51,929 bases of DNA from Arhodomonas aquaeolei DSM 8974 (GTDB taxonomy: Bacteria > Pseudomonadota > Gammaproteobacteria > Nitrococcales > Nitrococcaceae): the NCBI RefSeq assembly GCF_000374645.1, contig NZ_KB894814.1, positions 41,838-93,766 on the forward strand, in the 5' to 3' direction. The first letter of the stretch is position 1. Each line of letters starts with the position of its first letter. Made by a program: the position numbers and the translations under genes. This document shows positions 1-7,893 of the stretch, one piece after another. The notes beneath the pieces are model-generated. The model was not told the DNA's origin and searched no databases. It was given only the letters and a program-made list of their open reading frames with translations.

Positions 1-2
1 GA

Positions 3-1050
3 TTTCTAAGCTGCCTACGCGGCAGCCAACGTGCGCACGAGCATGCCGAGCGGGGACCAGCGTTTCTAAGCTGCCTACGCGGCAGCCAACGCCTTCGCGC
101 GGACATTCGGGGACAAGCTCAATTTCTAAGCTGCCTACGCGGCAGCCAACGCCACCGTCGCCACCTCCGGCGCGATCAGCGGTTTCTAAGCTGCCTACGC
201 GGCAGCCAACGCCTTGAGGTCCACCTTGCGCAGCGCGGCGATTTTCTAAGCTGCCTACGCGGCAGCCAACATCGGTTCCTCATGCGTGCCAAAGTCGATG
301 ATTTTCTAAGCTGCCTACGCGGCAGCCAACGGTGGAATCACACCGACGCTGATTGGCGACGTTTTCTAAGCTGCCTACGCGGCAGCCAACGGATCGGCTG
401 GCGGAGAAGTCCTGCTGCTCGTTTTCTAAGCTGCCTACGCGGCAGCCAACCGTGACCTGGACGTATGTGCTCGCCGGGCGCATTTCTAAGCTGCCTACGC
501 GGCAGCCAACTAGCGCTCGGTGACCGGAGGGAGCACGCCGACTTTCTAAGCTGCCTACGCGGCAGCCAACTGGGAGGATATCGCGGGCTCAGGAATCAAA
601 GATTTCTAAGCTGCCTACGCGGCAGCCAACGTAGCGAAGTGCGCGGCAATGGGCACCGGCTGTTTCTAAGCTGCCTACGCGGCAGCCAACCGGAGATCCA
701 GGTGGCCGTGGCCACGCTCATTTTTCTAAGCTGCCTACGCGGCAGCCAACACGGTGCGCTACCGCGAGGCGCTGTCGAGCGTTTTCTAAGCTGCCTACGC
801 GGCAGCCAACAGATGCGAGTAATTGCTCGTCGGTTTGTCGCTTTTCTAAGCTGCCTACGCGGCAGCCAACCAGGACGGCGGCATGGCGACCATCACCCTG
901 CATTTCTAAGCTGCCTACGCGGCAGCCAACCAGATCCCTGCTCTGTATCTGCTGCAGAATATTTTCTAAGCTGCCTACGCGGCAGCCAACGACCCGGTCG
1001 TCACTCACCGCAGGTTCGACCTTTTCTAAGCTGCCTACGCGGCAGCCAAC
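3..1050 (-). CRISPR. Type I-F CRISPR array 1 (truncated by the window edge)
   Basis: Eighteen identical 28-bp repeats occur at exact 60-bp spacing (3-30, 63-90 ... 1023-1050), giving 32-bp spacers. Read on the minus strand the repeat starts GTTGGCTGCC and ends GGCAGCTTAGAAA, with a CTGCC/GGCAG stem around a 5-nt loop, the type I-F (Cas6f) repeat plan. The 3'-terminal octamer CTTAGAAA would be the crRNA 5' handle. A leader-like sequence lies at the high-coordinate end, so transcription runs leftwards and the newest spacers are near 1020. The array continues beyond base 1. The repeat differs from array 2 at two positions outside the stem (GTTGG/GTTCG and CTTAG/CTCAG). Confidence 0.98.
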
Positions 1051-1180
1051 TAGAGTCTATCAGCGGTAATCCCCTGTTTGTTAAAGAACAACGGGGATTC
1101 GGCAGCCGTTGCCCCTTTTTGCAGGCCCTTCGCTAAGTCACTGATTGACGGGATGGCTCCACTGGCCGCCGGAAAAAGGG
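1051..1180 (-). promoter_or_regulatory. Leader of CRISPR array 1
   Basis: This stretch aligns without net length change to the sequence next to array 2 (3435-3564). Shared blocks include GTTAAAGAACAACG/ATTAAAGAACAACG, a CCCTTTTT run and GGCCGCCGGAAAAAGGGTCA. I-F leaders carry the array promoter and the integration signals for Cas1-Cas2/3. I infer both roles here from position; no specific promoter or IHF site was proven. Confidence 0.75.
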
Positions 1181-1245
1181 TCAAAACCACGGCACGGTGA
1201 CCGTGCGGCTGAGCCTATAGGTGCCGAAGACGCCCGGCACGGGGT
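1181..1245 (-). pseudogene. Relic of the cas6f 3' end
   Basis: On the minus strand this stretch reads VPGVFGTYRLSRTVTVPWF followed by TGA. The intact cas6f at 3565 ends VPGAFSTYGLSRTATVPWF and TGA. Similarity stops abruptly near 1245, where a GTAG-REP palindrome follows. There is no start codon and no upstream cas6f body, so this is a tail fragment. It was carried along when the leader was duplicated to give the second array. Confidence 0.85.
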
Positions 1246-1254
1246 GCCGCTCGG

Positions 1255-1283
1255 GTAGGTCGGTTGCTCTTGGCAACCGACAG
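1255..1283 (+). repeat. GTAG-type REP palindrome, copy A
   Basis: GTAG is followed by the palindrome GTCGGTTGC-TCTTG-GCAACCGAC. The same 29 bp occur in inverted orientation at 1550-1578, and with one loop change at 31619-31647 and 31834-31862. A GTAG tetranucleotide next to an imperfect hairpin is the known layout of REP elements mobilised by RAYT (TnpA-REP) transposases. No RAYT gene is visible in this window. Confidence 0.8.
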
Positions 1284-1549
1284 CCGCGATGATGTCGCTC
1301 ACTTGGCGGAGCGACACAGCGCCGGCAATGAGGCACGGCACTGCCTGACAGACGAGGTCAGTGCAAACAACGGCCGGCAGGTCGTCAGGTTTTCCCGGTA
1401 ACCCGCAAGCAAACTGGCAAAAACCTCCCGGACAACATCCAGGATCGTGCACGGCCGACAGGTCGTAGACGTCCTCCCGCCGGAACACCGCCCACGCAAC
1501 GTCGCGCCCCGGACCCCGCCCGCCGACCGGGAGACCGCCGGCACCCCAC
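1284..1549. other. 266-bp segment enclosed by inverted REP copies
   Basis: No intact gene is convincing here. On the minus strand two neighbouring frames look mildly protein-like (AWAVFRREDVYDLSAVHD, then VVREVFASLLAGYREN in another frame near 1440), as if one reading frame had shifted. I do not recognise the family. It could be a decayed gene or chance GC-rich coding potential. Confidence 0.3.
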
Positions 1550-1578
1550 CTGTCGGTTGCCAAGAGCAACCGACCTAC
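1550..1578 (-). repeat. GTAG-type REP palindrome, copy B (inverted)
   Basis: This is an exact reverse complement of the element at 1255-1283, so the two form an inverted pair with GTAG ends facing outwards, like a BIME. A second palindrome type lies just downstream at 1593-1619 (GTAG, then GTTGTGCGCC-GCA-GGCGTGCAAC, imperfect). Both sit in the leader-distal flank of array 2. Confidence 0.8.
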
Positions 1579-1781
1579 AGGAACGACCCGGCGTAGGTTG
1601 TGCGCCGCAGGCGTGCAACGTCCCGCACGGGCATCAGGTGCCGCCTGGGGTTCTCACCCGGCGCACCTTACGCCAGTGCGATCACAAGCTATGACCAAAC
1701 TGACGACCATTGGGATCGCGACAGTGCCTGCTTGCCGCACATCAATCGCGATCTTTTCCCGACAAAGTGCGACGAACCTGG

Positions 1782-3434
1782 TTTCTGAGCTGCCTACGCG
1801 GCAGCGAACATGCCGATGGAGCGCACACCGGCGGCAACGGCTTTTCTGAGCTGCCTACGCGGCAGCGAACCGCCTGCTGCACCCCCGGCGGCGGTTCGAC
1901 CTTTTCTGAGCTGCCTACGCGGCAGCGAACTCGCGTATACGCGAGGACTTGCCGGAGCCGCTTTTCTGAGCTGCCTACGCGGCAGCGAACGTCCATCGTC
2001 ACCCCCCGTCTGTGCCTGCTGTCTTTCTGAGCTGCCTGCGCGGCAGCGAACGACGGCCACCGCTGGGACGACTACCGCCCCGATTTCTGAGCTGCCTGCG
2101 CGGCAGCGAACTGCATCAGCCTCGGGGTGACGATCATCCCGGCTTTCTGAGCTGCCTGCGCGGCAGCGAACGTGCGGGAAGTGCTGAATTATCCGTGGGA
2201 TTTTTTCTGAGCTGCCTGCGCGGCAGCGAACCTATCCGAGCACATGCGCGTCCACGAGCCGCATTTCTGAGCTGCCTGCGCGGCAGCGAACGCCACCCGC
2301 CCCTTCACCGGCTTGTCGCCGCCTTTCTGAGCTGCCTGCGCGGCAGCGAACACGCGCTCGGCCGGCTCTACGAGTGGCGGGCATTTCTGAGCTGCCTGCG
2401 CGGCAGCGAACCTCGCCGGCGCCGCCGCTACCGTCCTCGGGTCTTTCTGAGCTGCCTGCGCGGCAGCGAACGCGCGAGCCGTGGTCCTTCTGCGAGGGGC
2501 GCTTTTCTGAGCTGCCTGCGCGGCAGCGAACATACATCGAAGTGCACGAGGCGGATATCGGCCGTTTCTGAGCTGCCTGCGCGGCAGCGAACGACTGTTT
2601 CGTGCCCAAGAACGTTGTGTGGGATTTCTGAGCTGCCTGCGCGGCAGCGAACCGGTGCTTGCGCACGCGCCGTATGGCGGGCGTTTTCTGAGCTGCCTGC
2701 GCGGCAGCGAACGGACTGTTTCGTGCCCAAGAACGTTGTGTGGGTTTCTGAGCTGCCTGCGCGGCAGCGAACTTGACCGCGCCGCCGGACGCGCGCGCTC
2801 ACGCTTTTCTGAGCTGCCTGCGCGGCAGCGAACGGCCCCCTCGACCTCGATACGCAGCGCCGGCATTTCTGAGCTGCCTGCGCGGCAGCGAACCAGGGCG
2901 TTACTGACACTGCGCCGCATCCGCTTTTCTGAGCTGCCTGCGCGGCAGCGAACGCCCCGCCGGTAAAGCCCCGGGCGATGTATCTTTTCTGAGCTGCCTG
3001 CGCGGCAGCGAACGTCGATCAGCGCGAGCTCGTTGCGGAGATCAATTTCTGAGCTGCCTGCGCGGCAGCGAACACACACACGGCGTGGCGCGGACGCTCG
3101 CAAGCATTTCTGAGCTGCCTGCGCGGCAGCGAACATGATGCAGACACTCGCGACCGTAGGATGCGATTTCTGAGCTGCCTGCGCGGCAGCGAACAATCTC
3201 CGTTGGTCGCTGCGTTCCCACCCACATTTCTGAGCTGCCTGCGCGGCAGCGAACACCGCACGCTGGCTACTCGGCTGAGGGCTCCCTTTCTGAGCTGCCT
3301 GCGCGGCAGCGAACCCGGCGGCGCCGGCGCCTCGGTCGTGGCCGGTTTTCTGAGCTGCCTACGCGGCAGCGAACGCTCTCTGACGTTGGCGCCCGTAAGG
3401 CGTATCTTTCTGAGCTGCCTACGCGGCAGCGAAC
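1782..3434 (-). CRISPR. Type I-F CRISPR array 2, complete
   Basis: Twenty-eight 28-bp repeats and 27 spacers, 22 of 32 bp and five of 33 bp. On the minus strand repeats start GTTCGCTGCC and end GGCAGCTCAGAAA, with the 5-bp Cas6f stem CTGCC/GGCAG. The loop varies. The four leader-distal repeats (1782-1990) and the two leader-proximal ones (3347-3434) read GCGTA, while the 22 between read GCGCA. Spacers 2593-2624 and 2713-2744 share 31 nt with a one-base shift. The leader lies at 3435-3564, next to cas6f, so transcription is leftwards. No Cas gene is missing for an active I-F1 system. Confidence 0.98.
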
Positions 3435-3564
3435 TAGGGCCTGTGCGCGGTAACCATCTGTTTATTAAAGAACAACGAGGATCCGGCGGCCGTTGACCCT
3501 TTTTTCAGGCACTTTTCTAAGTGACTGATTTATGGAGCCGTGTTATCGGCCGCCGGAAAAAGGG
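3435..3564 (-). promoter_or_regulatory. Leader of CRISPR array 2
   Basis: This 130-bp sequence lies between the cas6f stop codon and the first repeat and is homologous to the array 1 leader. It contains an A/T-rich core (TTTATTAAAGAACAACG), a CCCTTTTTT run and a conserved block GGCCGCCGGAAAAAGGGTCA that ends in the cas6f stop codon. Role inferred from position and from duplication together with the second array. Confidence 0.8.
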
Positions 3565-4131
3565 TCAGAACCACGGCACGGTGGCCGTGCGGCTGAGCCC
3601 GTAGGTGCTGAAGGCACCGGGCACGGGGTCCGGGCCGCAGTCGCCGTGTTCGATGAACAGGCTGAACGCCCGGCCGGTACTGCTGCTGCGGACGGTGACG
3701 AAGGGGGTCGTCACCTGCCGCTCGACGCTGTCCGGGACCTGGGCGCAGGCCTGCTCGTAGGTCTCGTCATGCCGGCGCATGCGCCGGCGCCGCAGCCGCT
3801 CGGCGCTGGTCTTGTACTGGCGGCGCCGCACGACCCGGTGGGCGGCCCCGTCGGGTACGGCCCGGATCCCGCCGCGATCGACGTGGTCGCGCATGCCGGT
3901 GAGCCAGCGGAGCCCGGTCAGCTCATGGAGCCGGTCCGCCGTTCCGTGGAGCCGCAGCACATCGCCCAGGGTACGGGGATCGGTCTGATGGGCGGGGAAG
4001 CTGATGCCGATATCGTCGGCATCGATGCCCACCAGCCCCCGGTGCAGCTTGCTCACCAGTGCGCCGAGCAGCATGGACTGCTGAAACTCCGGGTCCGGCA
4101 GGACGCGGATATCCAGGTAGTGATCCAGCAT
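3565..4131 (-). CDS. cas6f: Cas6f (Csy4) CRISPR repeat endoribonuclease
   Basis: A 188-residue protein, the normal Csy4 length. It cuts I-F repeat RNA at the base of the hairpin, releases 60-nt crRNAs and stays bound as a subunit of the I-F surveillance complex. It opens MLDHYLDIRVLPDPEF and ends GLSRTATVPWF, both typical of Csy4. The catalytic histidine is His30 in the motif SKLHRGL (His29 in the Pseudomonas enzyme), and the serine-rich loop VTVRSSSTG is present. An arginine-rich stretch (RLRRRRMRR) matches the RNA-binding helix. The gene follows csy3 by 4 bp and is the last gene before the array 2 leader. A copy of its last codons is found at 1181-1245. Confidence 0.97.
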   Translation of the reverse strand: MLDHYLDIRVLPDPEFQQSMLLGALVSKLHRGLVGIDADDIGISFPAHQTDPRTLGDVLRLHGTADRLHELTGLRWLTGMRDHVDRGGIRAVPDGAAHRVVRRRQYKTSAERLRRRRMRRHDETYEQACAQVPDSVERQVTTPFVTVRSSSTGRAFSLFIEHGDCGPDPVPGAFSTYGLSRTATVPWF

Positions 4132-4135
4132 CGCC

Positions 4136-5176
4136 TTACTCCGCCTTGTCGCCGAACACGCCGCCGCGGATGAGGGTGGCCATGACGAAGTGCTGATCGG
4201 TGACCGCCGGCTTGCGATCCCTGAGCAGCCAGTCGTCCAGCAGCGAATAGAAGTCGACCTTCTGCCGCGGCTGGCGGTACGCGGTCCCCCGCGTGGTCAC
4301 GGAGCCGTAGGGTTCGACGGCGATGGGCCCGATCCCGGCGCTCTCCGCCTCCGGATACCAGGTATCGATGGTGCGGATCGCGTTGCCCAGCTTCTGGGAG
4401 TGGATACCGGCGACGCCGTTGACGCTGTAGAGCGTCTTGCTCTTGTCGTTCCGCCCCCGCTCCAGGATGAGCTCCTGGGAGGGGAAGACCTCCTGACCGG
4501 CGCCCATCCGGGCGAAGGCGCTCACCTCCAGGAGCACGAGACGCTCGCCGGCGAGCCCCTGGCGGATGAGGGCGGCGAGGCCGGCAAGATCGTCCCGGGC
4601 ACCGGCGGCGGGCTCGAAATCGCGCAGCGAGAGATCGAGGGCATCGAACGTCCAGCTCGCCGCGAGCTCGCCGTGCTCGCGGTGACTCACCCGGACCTCG
4701 ACGGCCTCGGCACCCACGCGGTTGCGCCAGAGGAAACGCCCGTTGGCGAGGTTGTGGGCGTAGCGCCGGGCCAGCTCGTCGAAGCCCTGCTCGGTTTCGT
4801 AGGCGTCCACCGCGGCCCGGAGCTTTTCGTGATAGGCCGCGCTGTTGCAGGCGGAGGGCTCGCCGGCACCGCCCAGGACCTTGAGCGTGAAGTGCGTCAG
4901 CAGGGTATCGGCATCCGTGGGCAGGGCCGCGACGTCCACGGTCTGGAGGTTGGGATTGTGGATCGCGGCATCGATCTTCGCGGGGTCCTGGTCTTTCGCC
5001 TTGAGCCGGTTGGAGATGGTGCCGCGCACGGACTTCGCGCGAATGGCGATGCCGGGCCACTCCGCGGCGCTGTCGCGCTCGCTCCAGTGGCCGGCGAACA
5101 TCAGGGCGTCCGAGGGATCGAGCTTGCGCTCGAAGGCGAGGACGGAGGCGGTCTTGAGCTCGGCGGTCTTGGCCAT
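4136..5176 (-). CDS. csy3: Cas7f (Csy3) backbone subunit of the I-F Cascade
   Basis: A 346-residue protein of normal Csy3 length. Six copies form the backbone of the I-F complex on the crRNA, and the thumb of each subunit makes every sixth guide base flip out. Recognised from overall sequence ([27 protein letters not shown] at the start, the [21 protein letters not shown] and [10 protein letters not shown] regions) and from its place between csy2 and cas6f. The start ATG at 5176 has a GGAGC-type ribosome site. The spacing of its footprint matters for the mini-CRISPR at 7794-7869, whose mismatches to its target fall mainly on the flipped positions. Confidence 0.96.
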   Translation of the reverse strand: MAKTAELKTASVLAFERKLDPSDALMFAGHWSERDSAAEWPGIAIRAKSVRGTISNRLKAKDQDPAKIDAAIHNPNLQTVDVAALPTDADTLLTHFTLKVLGGAGEPSACNSAAYHEKLRAAVDAYETEQGFDELARRYAHNLANGRFLWRNRVGAEAVEVRVSHREHGELAASWTFDALDLSLRDFEPAAGARDDLAGLAALIRQGLAGERLVLLEVSAFARMGAGQEVFPSQELILERGRNDKSKTLYSVNGVAGIHSQKLGNAIRTIDTWYPEAESAGIGPIAVEPYGSVTTRGTAYRQPRQKVDFYSLLDDWLLRDRKPAVTDQHFVMATLIRGGVFGDKAE

Positions 5177-5201
5177 GATTCAGGCTCCTTCCTGGTGCAG
5201 A

Positions 5202-6176
5202 TCAGACGAATTCGGCGGCGTTGTCGATGTAGTCGTTGCGCAGTCGGTAGCGCCCCTCGTCGAGCCGGTTGTCGACGTACCAGAGCAGCCGCTCCGGGCT
5301 GTCCAGCCGATGGGGACTCACCCACTGGCCGATGGAGTACAGGCTCTCGACGAAGCGTAGCGGGGTGGCCGTGTCCCGGGCCCGCCGGACGTCGCCGCCC
5401 GCCTGCAAAGGCCCGAGCGCGCCGTATCCCACGGGGATCGGCACCAACCATCCCGGCCGGCGGCGCGCCTCCCAGCGAATCGTCTCCTCGCCGTCGTCTT
5501 CCCCGCCGCGGCAGGTCATGTTCAGCCGCGAGAGGTCGAGCCAGGCATCCAGCAGCGTGGTGTCCGGGTCGTCCGCACGCATCTCGGCGTGCCGTTCGTG
5601 GAGCAGGTCGTCCCGGCAGACGAGGGCGAAGCCGGGCAGCCACCGCCGCAGCAGGCGCTTGCTCTGCTGGCGGCGCTCGTCCTCCTGTTCGTCCAGGGGG
5701 ATCAGCTCGGGGCCGTTCCAGCGGCGCCCCCGGAACGAGCCCGGCAACACCGTGCCGCCGGCCACCCGCAGGGTGAGCAGCAGCTCACCGACCTCCCGGG
5801 CGATGGCGGCACGCTCCTCCGCGGGCGCGGCGCAGGCATCGCCGCGCACCGCGAAGACCAGGCTGACTTCCAGGTGCACGCGTCCCTCCTCGACGATGGC
5901 GGCGGTGTCGCCGTCCCTGCCCACCGGGTTACGCGTCAGATGAAAGGCGTGGGTATAGCCACGATGGCTCGCCTGGGGCTCGCAGTGATGGCAGACCACG
6001 CCGACGCCCTCGAACAGGAGGGGGACGTCCCGCGCGGTGAGGCGGCGTTCGAGCAGATGCATCAGACCCACGAACGCGGTCATTGCCGGGAATCCCCAGG
6101 TCATCGGGCTGGAGATGGCGTTCGCGTTCTGCACGCGCACGTGGGGCAGCACGAGGAGCGAATGACTCTCATACAT
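5202..6176 (-). CDS. csy2: Cas5f (Csy2) subunit of the I-F Cascade
   Basis: A 324-residue protein that binds the crRNA 5' handle together with Csy1. The start is the ATG at 6176 (MYESHSLLVLPHVRVQNANAIS), which overlaps the csy1 stop by 8 bp (ATGTATGA), so translation is coupled. Typical Csy2 segments are PMTWGFPAMTAFVGLMHLLER near residue 27, and VPIPVGYGALGPL with RFVESLYSIGQWVSPHRL in the C-terminal third. The open frame runs further upstream to about 6473, but that part lies inside csy1 and has no Csy2 similarity. Confidence 0.95.
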   Translation of the reverse strand: MYESHSLLVLPHVRVQNANAISSPMTWGFPAMTAFVGLMHLLERRLTARDVPLLFEGVGVVCHHCEPQASHRGYTHAFHLTRNPVGRDGDTAAIVEEGRVHLEVSLVFAVRGDACAAPAEERAAIAREVGELLLTLRVAGGTVLPGSFRGRRWNGPELIPLDEQEDERRQQSKRLLRRWLPGFALVCRDDLLHERHAEMRADDPDTTLLDAWLDLSRLNMTCRGGEDDGEETIRWEARRRPGWLVPIPVGYGALGPLQAGGDVRRARDTATPLRFVESLYSIGQWVSPHRLDSPERLLWYVDNRLDEGRYRLRNDYIDNAAEFV

Positions 6177-7461
6177 GGGGCAGCGTCTCCTCCAGCTCGT
6201 CCATTTCCGCCTGCAGCCGGTCCGCCCAGAAGCGCCGTTCGGGGTCGGCCACCGGCAGTGGGCCCTGGAGCTGAGCGTTGAGCCAGGCGGCGAAGCGCTC
6301 TCGGACCTCCCGCGGCCAGTCCACCTGCGCCCGGCGCATGGCGAACTCGGCGTCCTCCGCCGCCCGGTCCGGGTCCAGCCAAAGGCACTCCGCCTCGACG
6401 AGGCGACAGTCGGCGTGGGCGCTCCAGCCCGGCGGCAGTGCCGACAGCTCGGCGGCGAAGACCAGGAGCGCATCGGTGAGCTCGGCCAGCAGCTCGTCCC
6501 GGTGGCGGCGGGTCGCGACGTTCGGTTTCGGCTCCGAGCGCAGGAAGCGCAACAGCGCGTTCACCGCCGAGCGCACGGGCCGCCGGCGGCCGAAGAGCGG
6601 GAATACCGAGTCGGTGTGGAGCGGTGCCCGTACGTCCGCGGAACGCCAGTCCGGCGGCAGCGAGGCGAGGAGGTAGTTGCCACCACGCCGCTCGCTGTTG
6701 AGCTGGGAGATGTTCTGGGGCTTGGTTCCGCCGAATTTCTGCACGGCCAGTTTCGGATACTCGCGGGACTCGACGGCGCTGTAACGCCGCTCGCGCCGGG
6801 CCGTCCGCGCCGCCTTCGCCACCTCGCTGAAGCGGTCCTCGTTGATCGCCCGGAACGCCGCGTGCGCAAGGCTCGTCGCGTACAGCGGCGCCAGCAGGTG
6901 AAACCCCCGATCGTCGGTGGGGTCGTCGCCGACGAGCCAGTAGACCTGCTTGGCGCGGGTATGGCTGGCCTGGTCGTCCCCCGCCCGGGTGATGCCGGCG
7001 AACGCCTCCATCCACGCCTGCCCCTGCGTCGGATCGTCGCTCAGGGCCGCCGCGAAGGCCGCCTCGCCGGCCAGGGCACGATCCAGCATGGAGCGGCCGT
7101 CGTGCTCGGTCTGGAGGAACTTGTAGACGTCGAGCGCCGCGGCATTGCCCACGACGTCCCGCGGCGCGCCGTCGCCGAGGACGTGAGTGCCCACGGCCGG
7201 GTGCGCCGGCAACGTCTCCGGCGGGGCGAACAGGCTCGTGCCCCGGGCGTCCGGGTGCGTGGCCTTGAGCGCGTGGGTGACCACCTGCAGCTGGGCGACG
7301 CGCCGCGTGGCGTCCGCGAGCCAGTTTTCTCTCTGATGGGCGTCAATGATTCTTGCCCGCTTCGGATCATCCGACGCCAACCTGTCCAGTTTCGTTTGCT
7401 GACGCTCGCTCAGGAACTCTTCGATGGTCTTACGCAGCGCCGCCGTGCTCCCTGTAGGCAT
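6169..7461 (-). CDS. csy1: Cas8f (Csy1) large subunit of the I-F Cascade
   Basis: A 430-residue protein, the normal Csy1 length. It recognises the 5'-CC PAM of I-F targets and caps the crRNA 5' end with Csy2. Identified by its N-terminal region (LRKTIEEFLSERQQ), the conserved block YPKLAVQKFGGTKPQNIS near residue 250, and its gene position. The ATG at 7461 has a good Shine-Dalgarno sequence (AAGGAGAG). Unusually, 437 bp separate it from the preceding cas2-3 gene; that gap carries the mini-CRISPR and a structured leader described below. csy1 is probably the first gene of its own transcription unit, csy1-csy2-csy3-cas6f. Confidence 0.95.
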   Translation of the reverse strand: MPTGSTAALRKTIEEFLSERQQTKLDRLASDDPKRARIIDAHQRENWLADATRRVAQLQVVTHALKATHPDARGTSLFAPPETLPAHPAVGTHVLGDGAPRDVVGNAAALDVYKFLQTEHDGRSMLDRALAGEAAFAAALSDDPTQGQAWMEAFAGITRAGDDQASHTRAKQVYWLVGDDPTDDRGFHLLAPLYATSLAHAAFRAINEDRFSEVAKAARTARRERRYSAVESREYPKLAVQKFGGTKPQNISQLNSERRGGNYLLASLPPDWRSADVRAPLHTDSVFPLFGRRRPVRSAVNALLRFLRSEPKPNVATRRHRDELLAELTDALLVFAAELSALPPGWSAHADCRLVEAECLWLDPDRAAEDAEFAMRRAQVDWPREVRERFAAWLNAQLQGPLPVADPERRFWADRLQAEMDELEETLPHV

Positions 7462-7464
7462 TAG

Positions 7465-7756
7465 ATCACTCTCCTTGGCTACTGGCGCCTAGAACTAGAA
7501 ATGCCAAAATGGCAAACTAGACCCCGGCTCAGGGTAGTGAGCCGGGGTGAATTGGCCGCATGTCACACATGCGGCGTTACGGTATTGAGATCGAGTGGAT
7601 GCCAGTCACCCCATATACCTCCTTACTCTCCGCTGTCCGGGGAGAATTCCGGTACTCACGCATAGCCACGTGATATCCATACCCGATGGTGTTGCCGCAC
7701 CATCGGGTACTACCTTAGCTGGCCGAACTCGTAGTTTCAATCCCTAACATTTTCCC
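7465..7756 (-). ncRNA. Structured leader of csy1 or candidate small toxin RNA
   Basis: Read leftwards from the putative promoter near 7757-7762, this sequence contains a perfect 11-bp stem with 6-nt loop (7681-7708), a 7-bp stem (7556-7574) and another perfect 11-bp stem (7521-7548). Between them lies TAAGGAGGT (7625-7617), the full complement of the 16S rRNA 3' end. It is followed after 2 nt by a two-codon minigene ATG GGG TGA (7614-7606) and by an overlapping 10-codon GTG frame (7609-7577) that includes one ATA codon. No longer protein is encoded. It could be a regulated 5' leader of csy1 or a CreT-like tRNA-sequestering RNA. The 7521-7548 hairpin lacks a clear U-run, so termination there is unproven. 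Confidence 0.45.
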
Positions 7757-7762
7757 TATATA
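7742..7762 (+). promoter_or_regulatory. Self-target (PAM plus protospacer) of the mini-CRISPR guide, overlapping a putative promoter
   Basis: CC at 7742-7743 is the I-F PAM. It is followed by CTAACATTTTCCCTATATA (7744-7762), which matches the guide CTAACCTCTTCGCTATACA (7823-7841) at 15 of 19 positions, with mismatches at 6, 8, 12 and 18. On the minus strand 7762-7757 reads TATATA, a possible -10 box for leftward transcription towards csy1. A clear -35 box is not visible. Binding of the I-F complex here would block that promoter. Confidence 0.7.
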
Positions 7763-7793
7763 TGAACACTACACCCTATCGACATGCTATTTT

Positions 7794-7869
7794 GTTTTCC
7801 TGCCGTAAAGGCAGCTCAGCAACTAACCTCTTCGCTATACAGCTCGCTGCCGAGCAGGCAGAGCAGGGG
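7794..7869 (+). ncRNA. Mini-CRISPR with two degenerate I-F repeats (CreA/CreR-like guide RNA)
   Basis: Degenerate repeat 1 (7794-7822) keeps GTT, an intact hairpin CTGCC-GTAAA-GGCAG and the handle CTCAGCAA (array 2: CTCAGAAA). A 19-nt guide follows (7823-7841). Degenerate repeat 2 (7842-7869) reads CTCGCTGCCGAGCAGGCAG at its core, again with a perfect CTGCC/GGCAG stem. Both resemble array 2 repeats more than array 1 but are in the opposite orientation to the arrays and cas genes. A candidate promoter is an extended -10, TGCTATTTT (7785-7793), with a weak TGAACA -35 (7763-7768). Cas6f cleavage would give an 8-nt handle, short guide and 3' hairpin. The guide targets 7744-7762. This matches the architecture known for CreA/CreR RNAs; function here is inference. 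Confidence 0.75.
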
Positions 7870-7893
7870 CCGGGCACCACCACCGGCCCCTGC
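7863..7893. terminator. Strong hairpin between the cas2-3 stop and the mini-CRISPR
   Basis: An 11-bp perfect stem (GCAGGGGCCGG/CCGGCCCCTGC) encloses a 9-nt loop. It overlaps the end of degenerate repeat 2 and lies 5 bp after the cas2-3 stop codon. It could end both the leftward cas1-cas2-3 transcript and the rightward guide RNA. No U-run follows on either strand, so it may instead be an RNA-stabilising or attenuating structure. Confidence 0.5.

Noticed and set aside
1138-1569. A 143-codon gene on the minus strand between the arrays
   Set aside because: Its end is the cas6f-tail relic and leader in another frame, and its middle crosses a REP palindrome; it is not a coherent protein.
280-3496. 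Open frames on both strands through 280-3496 with repeated peptides such as FLSCLRGSQ or AAAQAAQK
   Set aside because: They are translations of the CRISPR repeats and spacers; the periodic peptides follow the 60-bp unit and have no start signals.
7521-7548. Rho-independent terminator before csy1
   Set aside because: The stem is strong, but the downstream sequence TCTAGTTTG is not a proper U-run; kept only as a structural element of the leader.
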